Part shown: piece after piece, positions 52,055-61,077 of the stretch
Numbering within the stretch: position 1 is the first letter of the stretch
Layout: each line of letters begins with the position of its first letter
Assembly: GCA_964595955.1 (NCBI GenBank)
Contig: CAZQSF010000004.1
Coordinates: forward strand, 17,012 to 81,011
DNA: 64,000 bases
From: JAJDFU01 sp964595955
GTDB taxonomy: Bacteria > Bacteroidota > Bacteroidia > Chitinophagales > Saprospiraceae
Direction: 5' to 3'
Position numbers and translations under genes: made by a program
The notes under the pieces: model-generated
What the model was told of the DNA's origin: nothing
The model's input: the letters and a program-made list of their open reading frames with translations, nothing else
Databases searched by the model: none

Positions 52055-52612
52055 TTACTTCACCAGGCCGCAGTGAACGAAAAACCGGAGCAAGCCGCTT
52101 GCGGCATGCGGGTGAATGAACTTCCCTTCCAGCAACATGCGGCGGGCCTTTTCCATGGGGACCAGTTCAATGAACACCTCTTCGCCTTCGTCCAGATTCT
52201 GTTCGGCTACCGGCACCGCCTCTTTTACCAGCCAGTGCTCGATATAGCTGTCCATGAAAACGGGATTGGAAGCAACGCGGCCCAGCGGAGTCCAGTCCGG
52301 GCCTGAAAAGCCCGTCTCTTCGAGCAACTCGCGCTGGGCAGCAGCCTTCGGGTCTTCGCCCGGCTCCACCAAACCTCCGGGCAGTTCCAGCGTATATTCG
52401 TGTATCCCAAACCGGTATTGCCGGACCATGACCAGCTCCTGCTGCGGCGTGAGGGCCACCATATTTACGGCATCGCGGGATTCGATGATGATCATGCGCT
52501 CGGTCTTGCCGTTGCGGGGATTGCGCATGTAGTCGTAGCGCGAGCCAAATAGTTTGAGGTGAGGGCCCGGCTCAGAGCGCTCTACCTTCCAGGTGTCGGA
52601 GCGTGTATCCAT
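52055..52612 (-). CDS. NUDIX hydrolase (ADP-ribose pyrophosphatase-like)
   Basis: 185 residues. NUDIX box at about 79-101 (GGLVEPGEDPKAAAQRELLEETG) complete with the metal-binding Glu residues, and an N-terminal region typical of ADP-sugar pyrophosphatases (ERSEPGPHLKLF, RDAVNMVALTPQQELVMVRQYRFG). Hydrolyses ADP-ribose or similar nucleotide-linked compounds. Start at MDTRSDTWKVE; an upstream frame adds 20 residues with no support. Confidence 0.92.
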   Translation of the reverse strand: MDTRSDTWKVERSEPGPHLKLFGSRYDYMRNPRNGKTERMIIIESRDAVNMVALTPQQELVMVRQYRFGIHEYTLELPGGLVEPGEDPKAAAQRELLEETGFSGPDWTPLGRVASNPVFMDSYIEHWLVKEAVPVAEQNLDEGEEVFIELVPMEKARRMLLEGKFIHPHAASGLLRFFVHCGLVK

Positions 52613-52807
52613 GGATTTTTTTTGATCGCGGGTGTGACCTCTGCCGTTTGGTGGCGTCACAACAGCAAACAAAGCGAAAAACCAACCTTCGGAAAAACAA
52701 AACCCCCGTTTTAATTCGGAGGCATGATCCCACGAACAGGCCGAATCCGGCCACGCCTATGAGAAGACTGCGGACAATACGTCCGATGAAAACAGGATTA
52801 TTACATG

Positions 52808-52834
52808 GAGCCGGTCCGATCCCGGCTCTTTTTT
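52808..52834 (+). terminator. Intrinsic terminator with no obvious plus-strand gene
   Basis: Stem GAGCCGG/CCGGCTC (52808-52814 with 52822-52828) followed by six Ts on the plus strand; the T-run is on the wrong side for the minus-strand gene ending here. No plus-strand gene precedes it back to 51079, so it may end a small RNA or very short ORF. Confidence 0.65.
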
Positions 52835-53798
52835 ATTGCTCTTTATCGTCTTTATCTTTTTCCTGGAAGGAGTCCAGGTCCAGTTCGTCTTCACTTTCGT
52901 CCAGGATGGCATCATCGATGATTTCGTCGCCGTCGCCGTCGAGATCCTCAAAGCCTTTTACCTTGCCTTCTTTTTTCTTCCTGGGAGGTTGCTCGTCGGG
53001 TTCCACACGCATATCGCCCTCGCTGCGGTAATCGCCTTCGGCAAACCGCTTGGCCTTTTCGAAAAAGCTGTCGTGGGATTCCAGAAAGCTTTCGCCCTTA
53101 GCCTGTTCGCGGCTCCGGGCTTTTCGCTCCAGTTCCTCCTCCATTTCCTTGGCTTTGCGCAGTTGGTCTTCCAGTTTTTCTTTTTCCGCCTCTTCGCTGG
53201 CTTTTTCCACCAGCTCATCGAAGCGCTCCCGCAGGCCCCTGCCGGCCTCCTCTACCTTATCCCAGGCCTTTCCGCCTTCTTCGATCACTCGCTTTCCCAC
53301 CTTTTCAGATGTGTCTTTGGCCTTTTTCAACCATTCCGGATCCGGTTCATCGCTGGTACCCAGGATGCGCTCACCCAGGTCTTCGGCGGTATCCATAACC
53401 TTTTTACCGGTGCGATCCAGCACATTGGGGTCCCGTTCGTCTTCGGTTGGCTGCGGGGTTTCCTCCTCGCCCGGGGGATTGGAGGCGCGCATTTTCTCGG
53501 CCTCGTCGAATAGCTCGTCCTCAACGGGCTTTTCCTTGGACCCTTTGATATCGTCGATCAGTTCTTCGCTTTTGCGGCCTATTTGCCGGCCCGTTTGTTC
53601 CAGCCATTCGGCGGCTCCCTCTACGGCTTCTTTGCCGGACGTATTCATCCAGTCTTCTGCTTTGCGGGCTGCATCCCGGGCTCTTTCACGGCCCTCCTCG
53701 AACAGTTCTTCCCCACTTTCTGCTGCCTTTCGCCCAGCCGATTTTGCCGTCGACTTGGCACCGAAAAGCACTTTCTTCAGATCATTGAAAAATCCCAT
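52833..53798 (-). CDS. Acidic coiled-coil protein (YtxH-like start)
   Basis: 321 residues with very high Glu, Lys, Asp and Ala content and long predicted helices. It begins MGFFNDLKKVLFGAKSTAKSAGRKAAESGEEL, a start I associate with Bacteroidota stress/YtxH-like proteins, and ends in an Asp/Glu-rich tail (DEDELDLDSF type). No transmembrane segment. Possibly a soluble or membrane-associated scaffolding protein. The internal ATG at MGFF is preferred over one three codons upstream. Confidence 0.7.
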   Translation of the reverse strand: MGFFNDLKKVLFGAKSTAKSAGRKAAESGEELFEEGRERARDAARKAEDWMNTSGKEAVEGAAEWLEQTGRQIGRKSEELIDDIKGSKEKPVEDELFDEAEKMRASNPPGEEETPQPTEDERDPNVLDRTGKKVMDTAEDLGERILGTSDEPDPEWLKKAKDTSEKVGKRVIEEGGKAWDKVEEAGRGLRERFDELVEKASEEAEKEKLEDQLRKAKEMEEELERKARSREQAKGESFLESHDSFFEKAKRFAEGDYRSEGDMRVEPDEQPPRKKKEGKVKGFEDLDGDGDEIIDDAILDESEDELDLDSFQEKDKDDKEQ

Positions 53799-53868
53799 GA
53801 AAGTCAATTGTTTTTCAGGTTCAGCTAAAAGATACGGCTAATTCGACGGATGGTAAAGTTTTTTCCCT

Positions 53869-54582
53869 CTAGGCGTAGGGGCCGCTCCACTCCGCTTTTA
53901 CCCGCCGGTCGTCGATGTGCAGGAAGCGTTCGATTTCTTGTTCGAGATAGAGGGCAAAATCGGCGGTCTTAAGCCCGCCCAGCAAGCGGATCGCTGCCTG
54001 GTTCTGCAAGAGCACTTCCACGGCATAGGCCCAGTTGGGCTGCCCGTTGGTCTTGCCGTTCGCGTACTTTTTGACGTAGACCTGTGCGATTTGCCTGGAT
54101 GAAAGGACGCGCTTGGTCTGCGTCGGCACGGGAAGCGGCCGATGCTCGACCTGCAGTTCGAGTGGCGTTACGGTCACATAGGTCGTATTGAGCAGGCTTG
54201 CCAGAATGTAGTACAACAGGCCGATGCCTATCAAAAGGTGCAGGCTGATCGCCAGGAGCACCACATATTGCCCGGAAGTGAGTCCAACGAGCAAAAAGGG
54301 AATGAGCATGGCATTCCAGAACAGGCCGAAAAGGATTAAAAAGCCGGAGGAATGGCGGCGCCAGTTGTAGCTGATTTCGAGTTCGTTGAGCAGGCGTTGC
54401 ACCTTCATGCCGTCGGGGAGTTCGATCGCACCTTTGGGGGTAGAGGTCGCAGTAGCGGGCTGTACACCGTCCCGGTCAAAAAAGAAGAGGTGCTGGCAAT
54501 CGCTGCATTTGGCAGCCATCTCCCGGATGTTGATGTCGGAAGCGGGTATGGGGCTGCGACAGTTTGGGCAGTGAAGTTGCAT
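53869..54582 (-). CDS. Zinc-ribbon membrane protein of unknown function
   Basis: 237 residues: N-terminal zinc ribbon (CPNCRSPIP ... CSDCQHLFFF), a linker, two transmembrane helices (about 81-130), then a cytoplasmic PH-like beta region (VTPLELQVEHRPLPVPTQTKRVLSSRQIAQVYVKK). Resembles predicted zinc-ribbon/DUF membrane proteins. No neighbours give function. Confidence 0.72.
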   Translation of the reverse strand: MQLHCPNCRSPIPASDINIREMAAKCSDCQHLFFFDRDGVQPATATSTPKGAIELPDGMKVQRLLNELEISYNWRRHSSGFLILFGLFWNAMLIPFLLVGLTSGQYVVLLAISLHLLIGIGLLYYILASLLNTTYVTVTPLELQVEHRPLPVPTQTKRVLSSRQIAQVYVKKYANGKTNGQPNWAYAVEVLLQNQAAIRLLGGLKTADFALYLEQEIERFLHIDDRRVKAEWSGPYA

Positions 54583-54735
54583 AGCCGGGAAACTTGCTTG
54601 AAGTCGAAATATAATCTTTTTCGAATAGGAAAGCCCCCGGATAGCGGGCTAGTTCCGAATCGCCCATCCCACATCGTCTCCCGAGCCCCAATGCGGACTG
54701 GGAGGTATGATGGGGTAATTCCGTTTCTTTGCTCC

Positions 54736-55413
54736 ATGCAACTGAGCAAACTCCGGGAACTCTTCCAGGACTATCGCCGCCACCTGCAGTCCGGCCGCCG
54801 GCATGAGCGGCTGCACTACTGGGCTTCGCTCCAGCACTTCCAGGACCACTGGGACCTGCAGGCCGACGAGCTGCCCGCCATGCTGGATGCCAGCTTCCAG
54901 AACCCCACTACCCGCCGCCTGTGGAAGCGCGAAGGCTGGGAGCCCAAGCGCATGCTGCTGGAACTGGCCGGCCAAGAGCCCGGGCTGATGCGGCAGGCCC
55001 TGCGCGACCTGCTGAACGAAGAGAAGGCCCTGGACGGCCGGGCCACCCGCTTTGTCTTCTACATGGACGAGCTGCTGCAAACCTACCGAAAGGCCCATCC
55101 CCGCAGTATTGATGCCAGCCACTACCTGGACGACTACGAGTTCATCTTCCTGCTGCTGGCCTTTCGCTACCCGGCCCACTACGCTCCTTACGACTTTTCC
55201 CGCTTTCGCCGGCTGCTGGAGCTGGCGCTGGCGCCCAACATACCGCTTACCCACGATGTGGAGCGCTATGCCAAAGTGATGCGCACCCTCTACAAGCTGA
55301 TGGAAAAGGAAGAAGGCCTGCTGGCATTGCACCGGCAGCGCCTGCTCCCGGAGCATTACGCCGGCGAAACCCTCTTGCCCGCCTTCGACTTCTTGCAGGT
55401 GGTTGCGAATTAG
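54736..55413 (+). CDS. Hypothetical protein, possible N-terminal domain of a McrB-like ATPase
   Basis: 225 residues, all-helical, rich in Leu, Arg and Asp, opening MQLSKLRELFQDYRRHLQSG. From memory, a similar domain (HYWASLQHFQDHWDLQA, ASFQNPTTRRLWKREGW, FRYPAHYAPYDFSRFRRLLE) precedes McrB-type AAA ATPase domains in Saprospiraceae; here no ATPase follows, so it is either a stand-alone protein or a remnant. The 5' extension of this frame to 54352 is unlikely. Its stop TAG overlaps the probable real stop of the opposite DUF6090 gene. Confidence 0.6.
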   Translation: MQLSKLRELFQDYRRHLQSGRRHERLHYWASLQHFQDHWDLQADELPAMLDASFQNPTTRRLWKREGWEPKRMLLELAGQEPGLMRQALRDLLNEEKALDGRATRFVFYMDELLQTYRKAHPRSIDASHYLDDYEFIFLLLAFRYPAHYAPYDFSRFRRLLELALAPNIPLTHDVERYAKVMRTLYKLMEKEEGLLALHRQRLLPEHYAGETLLPAFDFLQVVAN

Positions 55414-56068
55414 TTGGCCAGATAGGCTCGATCCCTTCCAGGCACATGGGATAGAGCTGCTCGCTGAGGGCCTGGGAGAAGATCTGGGCGACTTGCACCG
55501 TGCGCATTACCGGCCGCACCGACTCCTTGCTGTTTTTCAGCGCGCGCATCTGGTTGATGAGATCCTGATCGAGCTGGGCGAGCTTCTCCTGCAACTGGTA
55601 GGTCTGTTCGAACCGAAAGGCCAGGTCGTAGTCGACGGCACCCAGCAAGCCGGTGCGAGACAAGGTTTCGAAGGAAACATCGGACAACTGGAACAGCTCA
55701 AAGTCCATGCTGAGCCCGTCGTCGCTGGGATGCAATTCGGCCGGATAATCGCGGATGACGGCCTGAATGGAATCCTCCGGCACCTCGGGTTCGAGTTCTT
55801 CGTCCAAGAGGGGTAAAAAGGCCAGCATGAATTCCATTTGCAGATCGTTTTGCGCGCGGGTGGAGTCGATTTTTTCCCGGTTCTTCTGGATTTCGATCTT
55901 CATGTTTTCCAGGGCCTGCTGGATCTGTTGCTTCTCCTTTCGACCCTCGTTCCAGTCGGTGAGCCAGAGGGCGAACAGTACCCCCAGCAGCACGCCCAGA
56001 AATTCGATGAGCTGGTTGAACCAGTCTACCCGGTATATCCCTTGGAATGCCTTTTTCCGTTCAGCCAT
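55247..56068 (-). CDS. DUF6090-type membrane protein, probably frameshifted at its 3' end
   Basis: 273 residues as read. The first ~215 form a DUF6090-like protein: a short N terminus, one transmembrane helix (about 17-40, LIEFLGVLLGVLFALWLTDW), a coiled-coil and helical extracytoplasmic domain. The last ~55 residues are Arg/Ala/Pro-rich and lie antisense to the coding part of the preceding convergent gene. Inserting one G in the GGG near 55433 would end the protein at EGDRAYLAN-stop (TAA at 55410-55412), exactly where the opposite gene stops. So the real gene is probably 55410-56068. Confidence 0.7.
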   Translation of the reverse strand: MAERKKAFQGIYRVDWFNQLIEFLGVLLGVLFALWLTDWNEGRKEKQQIQQALENMKIEIQKNREKIDSTRAQNDLQMEFMLAFLPLLDEELEPEVPEDSIQAVIRDYPAELHPSDDGLSMDFELFQLSDVSFETLSRTGLLGAVDYDLAFRFEQTYQLQEKLAQLDQDLINQMRALKNSKESVRPVMRTVQVAQIFSQALSEQLYPMCLEGIEPIWPTNSQPPARSRRRARGFRRRNAPGAGAAGAMPAGLLPFPSACRGCASLWHSAPHRG

Positions 56069-56221
56069 AACACTGCGTTTGAAAGCTGTAAATAACGTAC
56101 GGCATGCCGGCCAGGCCCGAGCCTGAATTCGGATGGGCAAGCCCCCTTTTTCGATAAACACCGGCACGGTTAGCAACGAATGCCTATTTTTATAATTTCA
56201 AAACCAAACTGCATACTACCA

Positions 56222-57391
56222 ATGAAACAACTCACCAAAGCCCTGTTTTTCCCCCTGGTTCTGGCCGCCATCGTGGCCTGCGAACCGGCGCCCAAAAAGC
56301 TGGAAGCCACCAACAAGGATCCCGATCTGGCGAAACAAACCGCCGGCGTGTACACGGGCGAAGTGCCCTGTGCCGACTGCGAGGCTATCGCCTACAAGCT
56401 GGCCCTGAAGCCCGACTTTACCTATGAGGCCGAGATGGTGTATAAGGGTAAATCCGAGGAGGCCCAACCCCTGAGCGGAAGCTATGCCTTCACCGAAGAC
56501 AGCATTCTCGTACTCGAAAAGGACGAGCCCGGTATGAACTATTTCAAACTCGGCGAAGCCGGCCTCACCATGCTCGACCTGAACGGCGAGGTGATCACCG
56601 GCGATCTGGCCGACCGGTACCAGCTCACGAGAATGGATCGCGCGGCCCCCATGAAAGCCATGGCCGAACAAGACAACCCCGATGCCATGCTCAAGAACGA
56701 TATGATGCGCAAACTGCAGGCCGAAGGCGTGGATTTCTACGCAGCTGGCAACGAGCCGTTCTGGAGCGCACAGATCGATTTCGAGAAGGAGATGGTCTTC
56801 AACCCCATGGAAGGCGAGCCCATGTCCACCCCGGCGGTAGAAGGCGCATTTGCCATGGATGCCGATCCGCCCCGTATCCGCTACGCTGCCGAAGTGGAAT
56901 CCGGCAACCTGATCGTCGAGATCATTTCGGAAGAGTGCATGGACGGTATGTCGGGCGAAAAGTTCACCCATCGGGTGAAAGTCGATATCCGGCGCGGGAC
57001 CGATAAGGAATACACGACCTATGAAGGTTGCGGTCGCTACGTGACGGACTACGACCTGGCCGGCACCTGGGAGCTGCAGGAAATGGCCGGCGAAGCCGTG
57101 GACGGCAGCCAATTCAGGAAGGGAACTCCCGTGCTTACCTTTATGCCCGAGGTGCTACGCGTAAGCGGGCATGCCGGTTGCAATCAGATGACCGGGGCCT
57201 ACACCATGGAGAAAAAGGCTATCCAATTCGGTGACCTGGCCTCTACCATGATGGCCTGCCCCGATATGGATCTGGAGCAAGAATTCTCCAAAATGGTGAA
57301 CGGACGCATCCTGGAATACAAACTGGATGGCGATCGGCTAATCCTCACACACCCCAGCGGCAAGACCCTGGTGTACAAGAAAAAGGCCTGA
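56222..57391 (+). CDS. Lipoprotein with NlpE, DUF/COG3650 and META domains
   Basis: 389 residues: lipoprotein signal (LVLAAIVACEP), an NlpE-like domain with the CADCEAI motif (PCADCEAIAYKLALKPDFTYEAEMVYKG), a middle domain with NEPFWSAQIDFEKEMVFNP typical of the COG3650-type region, and a C-terminal META/HslJ domain (LAGTWELQEMAG ... GHAGCNQMTGAYTMEKKAIQFGDLASTMMACPDMDLEQEF). NlpE reports envelope stress in E. coli; the role here is inferred to be envelope sensing. The ATG at MKQLTKALFF is the signal start. A strong terminator follows. Confidence 0.9.
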   Translation: MKQLTKALFFPLVLAAIVACEPAPKKLEATNKDPDLAKQTAGVYTGEVPCADCEAIAYKLALKPDFTYEAEMVYKGKSEEAQPLSGSYAFTEDSILVLEKDEPGMNYFKLGEAGLTMLDLNGEVITGDLADRYQLTRMDRAAPMKAMAEQDNPDAMLKNDMMRKLQAEGVDFYAAGNEPFWSAQIDFEKEMVFNPMEGEPMSTPAVEGAFAMDADPPRIRYAAEVESGNLIVEIISEECMDGMSGEKFTHRVKVDIRRGTDKEYTTYEGCGRYVTDYDLAGTWELQEMAGEAVDGSQFRKGTPVLTFMPEVLRVSGHAGCNQMTGAYTMEKKAIQFGDLASTMMACPDMDLEQEFSKMVNGRILEYKLDGDRLILTHPSGKTLVYKKKA

Positions 57392-57414
57392 TCGCATTCC
57401 AGGCATTCAATCCC

Positions 57415-57451
57415 AACGGGGAAAGCGGTAGCTGCCGCTTTCCCCGTTTTT
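57415..57451 (+). terminator. Terminator of the NlpE-META gene
   Basis: A perfect 14-bp stem (57415-57428 with 57435-57448), AACGGGGAAAGCGG/CCGCTTTCCCCGTT, followed by TTTTT. Strong intrinsic terminator. Confidence 0.92.
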
Positions 57452-57544
57452 CTCGTCGGGCGAATCCTGCCTTCCGTTCATCGATTATTTCATGCGGATC
57501 CTGACCGGCAGGCTACCTTTCTTTTTTATCCAATGGAACCAAGC

Positions 57545-59457
57545 ATGATTAAAAATACCGCATGGCCCTTATGCATTCTCCTTAGCCTGGCCCTGGCCTG
57601 CCAAAAAGAGGCTCCGGAGGAAACCCGTCAGGTGAAGACCTATACCATCGAGCAATTCATGGATAACATCACGGTGTTCGGCAGTTCCTTTTCACCGGAC
57701 GAAGATCAACTGCTCATCACCAGCAATCGCTCCGGGATTTACAATGCCTATCGCCAGCCCGTGGCAGGGGGCGAATACTCGGCCCTGACCCAATCCGACA
57801 GCTCCTCCATTTACGCCCTCTCCTACTTCCCCAAGGACGAGCGGATCCTTTTTCAGATGGATGATAACGGCAATGAGATCTGGCATCTCTTCGTCCGGAA
57901 CCCCGACGGCACAAGCGTGGAACTCACGCCCGACTCGGCGGCCCGGGCTACCTTTCTCGGCTGGACCCACGATAGAGAGAGCGCTTCTACATGGGCTGGA
58001 CCAAGCGCGATCCGCGCCTCACGGATATTTACGAAGTATCGCCGGACAGCCTGAAGCCCAGGCTGATCTATGCCAATGAGGAGGCCTATCAATTCGGCGG
58101 CATTTCGCCGGACGAGCGCTACCTGGCCTTCACCGATCCCATCAATACCAACGACTCGCGCTTGCTGCTCTACGACCGGGAGCAGAAAGAGCTTACCGAA
58201 ATATCCCAAAACCAGGCCGGCCACCAGGCTGCCGATTTCAGCCCCGACGGCAAATACTTCTACTACATCACCGACGACGGCAGCGAGTACGGTTACCTCA
58301 TGCGCTACGAGTTGGCCACTGGCCAGCGCGAAAAGATCCTGGAAAAGGACTGGGATATCAGCTACGCCAATTTCTCCCGCAACGGTAAGTACCGCGTGGT
58401 GGGCATCAATGCCGATGCAAAAACCATCATTGAAGTAACGGATATGGAAACGGGCGAAGCCGTTGAATTGCCCGAGCTGGGTGCCCGCAGCGTGAGCTCG
58501 GTCAACATTTCCGACAGTGAGCGGTACATGGCCTTTTACGCCGGCAGCTCGGGCTCCACCTCCAACCTTTTCGTGTACGATTTTACGACCGGTGATTACC
58601 AACAACTCACCCAGACCCTGAACGAGGAGATCGACCCGCAGAATCTGGTCACTGCCGAGGTGGTTCGGTACACTTCCTTTGACGGCCTGGAGATCCCGGC
58701 CATTTACTACAAGCCTCACCAGGCCTCCGCCGAAGATCCCGTGCCCGCCCTGGTGTGGGTGCACGGCGGCCCCGGCGGGCAGAGCCGGCAATCGTACAGC
58801 GCCTTGTTGCAATACCTGGTCAACCACGGCTATGCCGTGCTGGCCGTCAACAATCGCGGCAGCAGCGGCTACGGCAAGACCTTCTTCCGCATGGACGACC
58901 GGCGCCACGGCGAGGAAGATCTCAAAGACTGCATCTGGGGCAAAAAATGGCTGGCCACACAAGCCTACATCGACAGCAGCCGCATCGGCATCCTGGGGGG
59001 CTCCTATGGAGGCTTTATGGTGATGCGCGCCATGACCCACAGCCCGGAAGCGTTTGAAGTAGGCGTCAATATTTTCGGCGTGATCAACTGGGTGCGCACC
59101 ATTCGTTCCATCCCCCCCTGGTGGGAATCCTTCAAGGATGCCCTCTACGAAGAAATGGGCAATCCCTACACCGCCGACTCGGTACGCCTGAAAGACATCT
59201 CGCCCGTCTTCCAGGGCCAAAAGGTCCGAAATCCGGTCATGGTGCTGCAGGGGGCGCAGGATCCGAGAGTGCTCAAGATCGAATCGGACGAGATGGTGGA
59301 AGCGGTGCGGGCCAATGACGTCCCCGTGGAGTACGTGGTCTTCGATGATGAAGGGCACGGCTTTTCGAAAAAGAAAAACCAGCAGGAAGCCTACAGCAGG
59401 ATCCTTCAGTTTTTGAACCGGTACCTGAAAGCGGACTCGCCTGACCTAAAGGGTTGA
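57545..59457 (+). pseudogene. S9 family peptidase (prolyl oligopeptidase/DPP-like), split by a frameshift
   Basis: Two adjacent reading frames make one protein. Frame 1 (57545-58054) supplies a lipoprotein signal (CILLSLALAC) and the first beta-propeller blades; frame 2 (57991-59457) supplies the rest of the propeller and the alpha/beta-hydrolase domain with the nucleophile in GGSYGGF, the Asp in QGAQDPRV and the His in DDEGHGF. The join is at about 57984: inserting one base after AGCGC turns the read into SAFYMGWTKRDPR, the pattern expected in the family, so a 1-bp deletion is likely. It may be sequencing error or real inactivation. A small hairpin terminator follows at 59494-59514. Confidence 0.9.
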
Positions 59458-59493
59458 GGCAGCAGCATCCGTATAGACTCGAATAAATTCGAC

Positions 59494-59514
59494 AACCTTC
59501 CGGGAAGGTTTTTT
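59494..59514 (+). terminator. Terminator after the S9 peptidase
   Basis: Short stem AACCTTC/GAAGGTT with a 3-base loop, followed by TTTTTT. Confidence 0.85.
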
Positions 59515-59549
59515 CGTACCTTTTCGAGCCAATCCAACACGGACTTCTT

Positions 59550-60638
59550 ATGTCATTTGCCCCGCATATCGCTCTGCCTGCCCTCTTCGCAGCCCTCCTT
59601 TTTTCCGCCTGCAACACGGACCCGGCACCGGCCGACACCCCGGCCGAAAGCAGACCCCTTCCATCCCGGACCGGCACTGCCCCGGCGGAGGAACCGCCGG
59701 GCATGGTGTGGATCCCGGGGGGAACGTTCACCATGGGCAGCGAGGACCAGACCGCCCACGAAGTGGAAGGGCCGGCTCATGGGGTAAAGGTGCAAGGCTT
59801 TTGGATGGACAAGACCGAGGTGACCAACGCCCAGTATCGCGCATTTGTCGAAGCTACCGGCTACGTCACGGTGGCCGAGCGGCCCGTGGACTGGGAGCTG
59901 CTAAAGACCCAACTGCCGCCGGGCACGCCCAAACCGCCGGAGGAGAACCTGCAACCGGGCTCCCTGGTGTTCACCCCGCCGGACTATCCCGTGCCGCTCA
60001 ACAACATGGCCAACTGGTGGAGCTGGACCACGGGCGCCAACTGGCGGCATCCCCGGGGCCCGGGCAGCTCCATCGAAGGCAAGGACGATTATCCGGTGGT
60101 TCACATCGCCTTTGAAGATGCAAAGGCCTATGCCGAATGGGCCGGCAAGCGCCTGCCCACCGAGGCCGAATGGGAGTTTGCCTCCCGGGGCGGCAATCCG
60201 AATCAGCCCTTCGCCTGGGGCGACGAGCTGGTGCCCGACGGCCGATACCTGGCCAATTTCTTCCAGGGGCACTTCCCGCATGAGAATTGGGGCAAGGACG
60301 GCTATACCGGTGCCGCCCCCGTGAAGACCTTTCCCCCCAATGATTACGGACTCTACGACATGATCGGCAACATGTGGGAATGGACCACCGACTGGTACCG
60401 GCCCGATACGTACCGCCGCCGTTCCAAGGACGACATCGTGGTCAATCCTTCGGGGCCCTACGAGAGCTTCGATCCGCAGGACCCCTACAATCCCAAGCGG
60501 GTGACTAAGGGGGGCTCTTTCCTGTGCAGCACCGAATACTGTTCCAACTACCGGCCCAGCGCCCGTATGGCCACCGCTTTTGATTCCGGGCAGGAGCACC
60601 TGGGCTTTCGCTGTGTACGGGACGGCAATGCCCGCTAG
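59550..60638 (+). CDS. Formylglycine-generating-enzyme (SUMF1) family lipoprotein
   Basis: 362 residues with a lipoprotein signal (AALLFSAC). The FGE-sulfatase domain starts at WIPGGTFTMGSED and includes ANWRHPRGPGSSIEG, YPVVHIAFEDAKAYAEWAGKRLPTEAEWEFASRGG and MWEWTTDWY. The two catalytic cysteines of true formylglycine enzymes are present (Cys326 and Cys331 in FLCSTEYCSNYRPSAR), so it could oxidise sulfatase Cys. No sulfatase is in the window. Alternatively it is a SUMF1-like protein of another function. Confidence 0.88.
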   Translation: MSFAPHIALPALFAALLFSACNTDPAPADTPAESRPLPSRTGTAPAEEPPGMVWIPGGTFTMGSEDQTAHEVEGPAHGVKVQGFWMDKTEVTNAQYRAFVEATGYVTVAERPVDWELLKTQLPPGTPKPPEENLQPGSLVFTPPDYPVPLNNMANWWSWTTGANWRHPRGPGSSIEGKDDYPVVHIAFEDAKAYAEWAGKRLPTEAEWEFASRGGNPNQPFAWGDELVPDGRYLANFFQGHFPHENWGKDGYTGAAPVKTFPPNDYGLYDMIGNMWEWTTDWYRPDTYRRRSKDDIVVNPSGPYESFDPQDPYNPKRVTKGGSFLCSTEYCSNYRPSARMATAFDSGQEHLGFRCVRDGNAR

Positions 60639-61077
60639 AGCCTCCTGTATGCCGGTAAGGACCACCTCTACGGCCGATCGAAAAGGGTTTGAGCAATGCG
60701 CGCACAACCTGCTTCCTCGCTTACCCACCGACTATACACCAAGGCAGCGTTGGCGGGATGTTCAGATCCGGTTTTGCGAGCCGCCAAAAGCCAAGTGCTG
60801 TTCCGACAACGAAATGCCTGGGGACTCCAAACCACCTGGAGTCGAGCATGTACTCGCGGGGGAGGCCTGGGCGCGCCCAAACCTTTTTGGTAGCGGTATA
60901 GTAGCCCGGGGCCTGAACTTACGCGACCCGGCAGAATCCAAGAAATGCACATCGTGAGTGACATCCGTTACCCAGCTCCCGCCAATGGAAGAGAGGAGGT
61001 TATTCTTCCGTAGAATTTGTTCTACTTCCGGCCAACAGGCATACATGTACTTTTGAACATCTAAAATCCATAAGGCC
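60639..61077. other. 437-bp intergenic region
   Basis: No gene is supported. It contains an inverted repeat GACTCCA/TGGAGTC (around 60818-60840), a perfect 6-bp palindrome GTAGAA-TTTG-TTCTAC (61010-61025) and a TACTTTTG -7 element (61048-61055) for the next gene. The minus-strand 120-residue frame here looks like noise. Confidence 0.4.
61048..61055 (+). promoter_or_regulatory. Bacteroidota -7 element for the barrel gene
   Basis: TACTTTTG fits TAnnTTTG and lies 22 bases before the ATG. Confidence 0.5.

Noticed and set aside
51894..52076. 60-residue plus-strand frame between dehalogenase and NUDIX genes
   Set aside because: Overlaps the dispersed repeat and the NUDIX 3' end, no family features and no clear start signal.
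52603..53031. 142-residue plus-strand frame over the terminator and hypothetical gene
   Set aside because: It reads through a strong terminator and antisense to an acidic coiled-coil gene; Ser-rich composition is typical of shadow frames.
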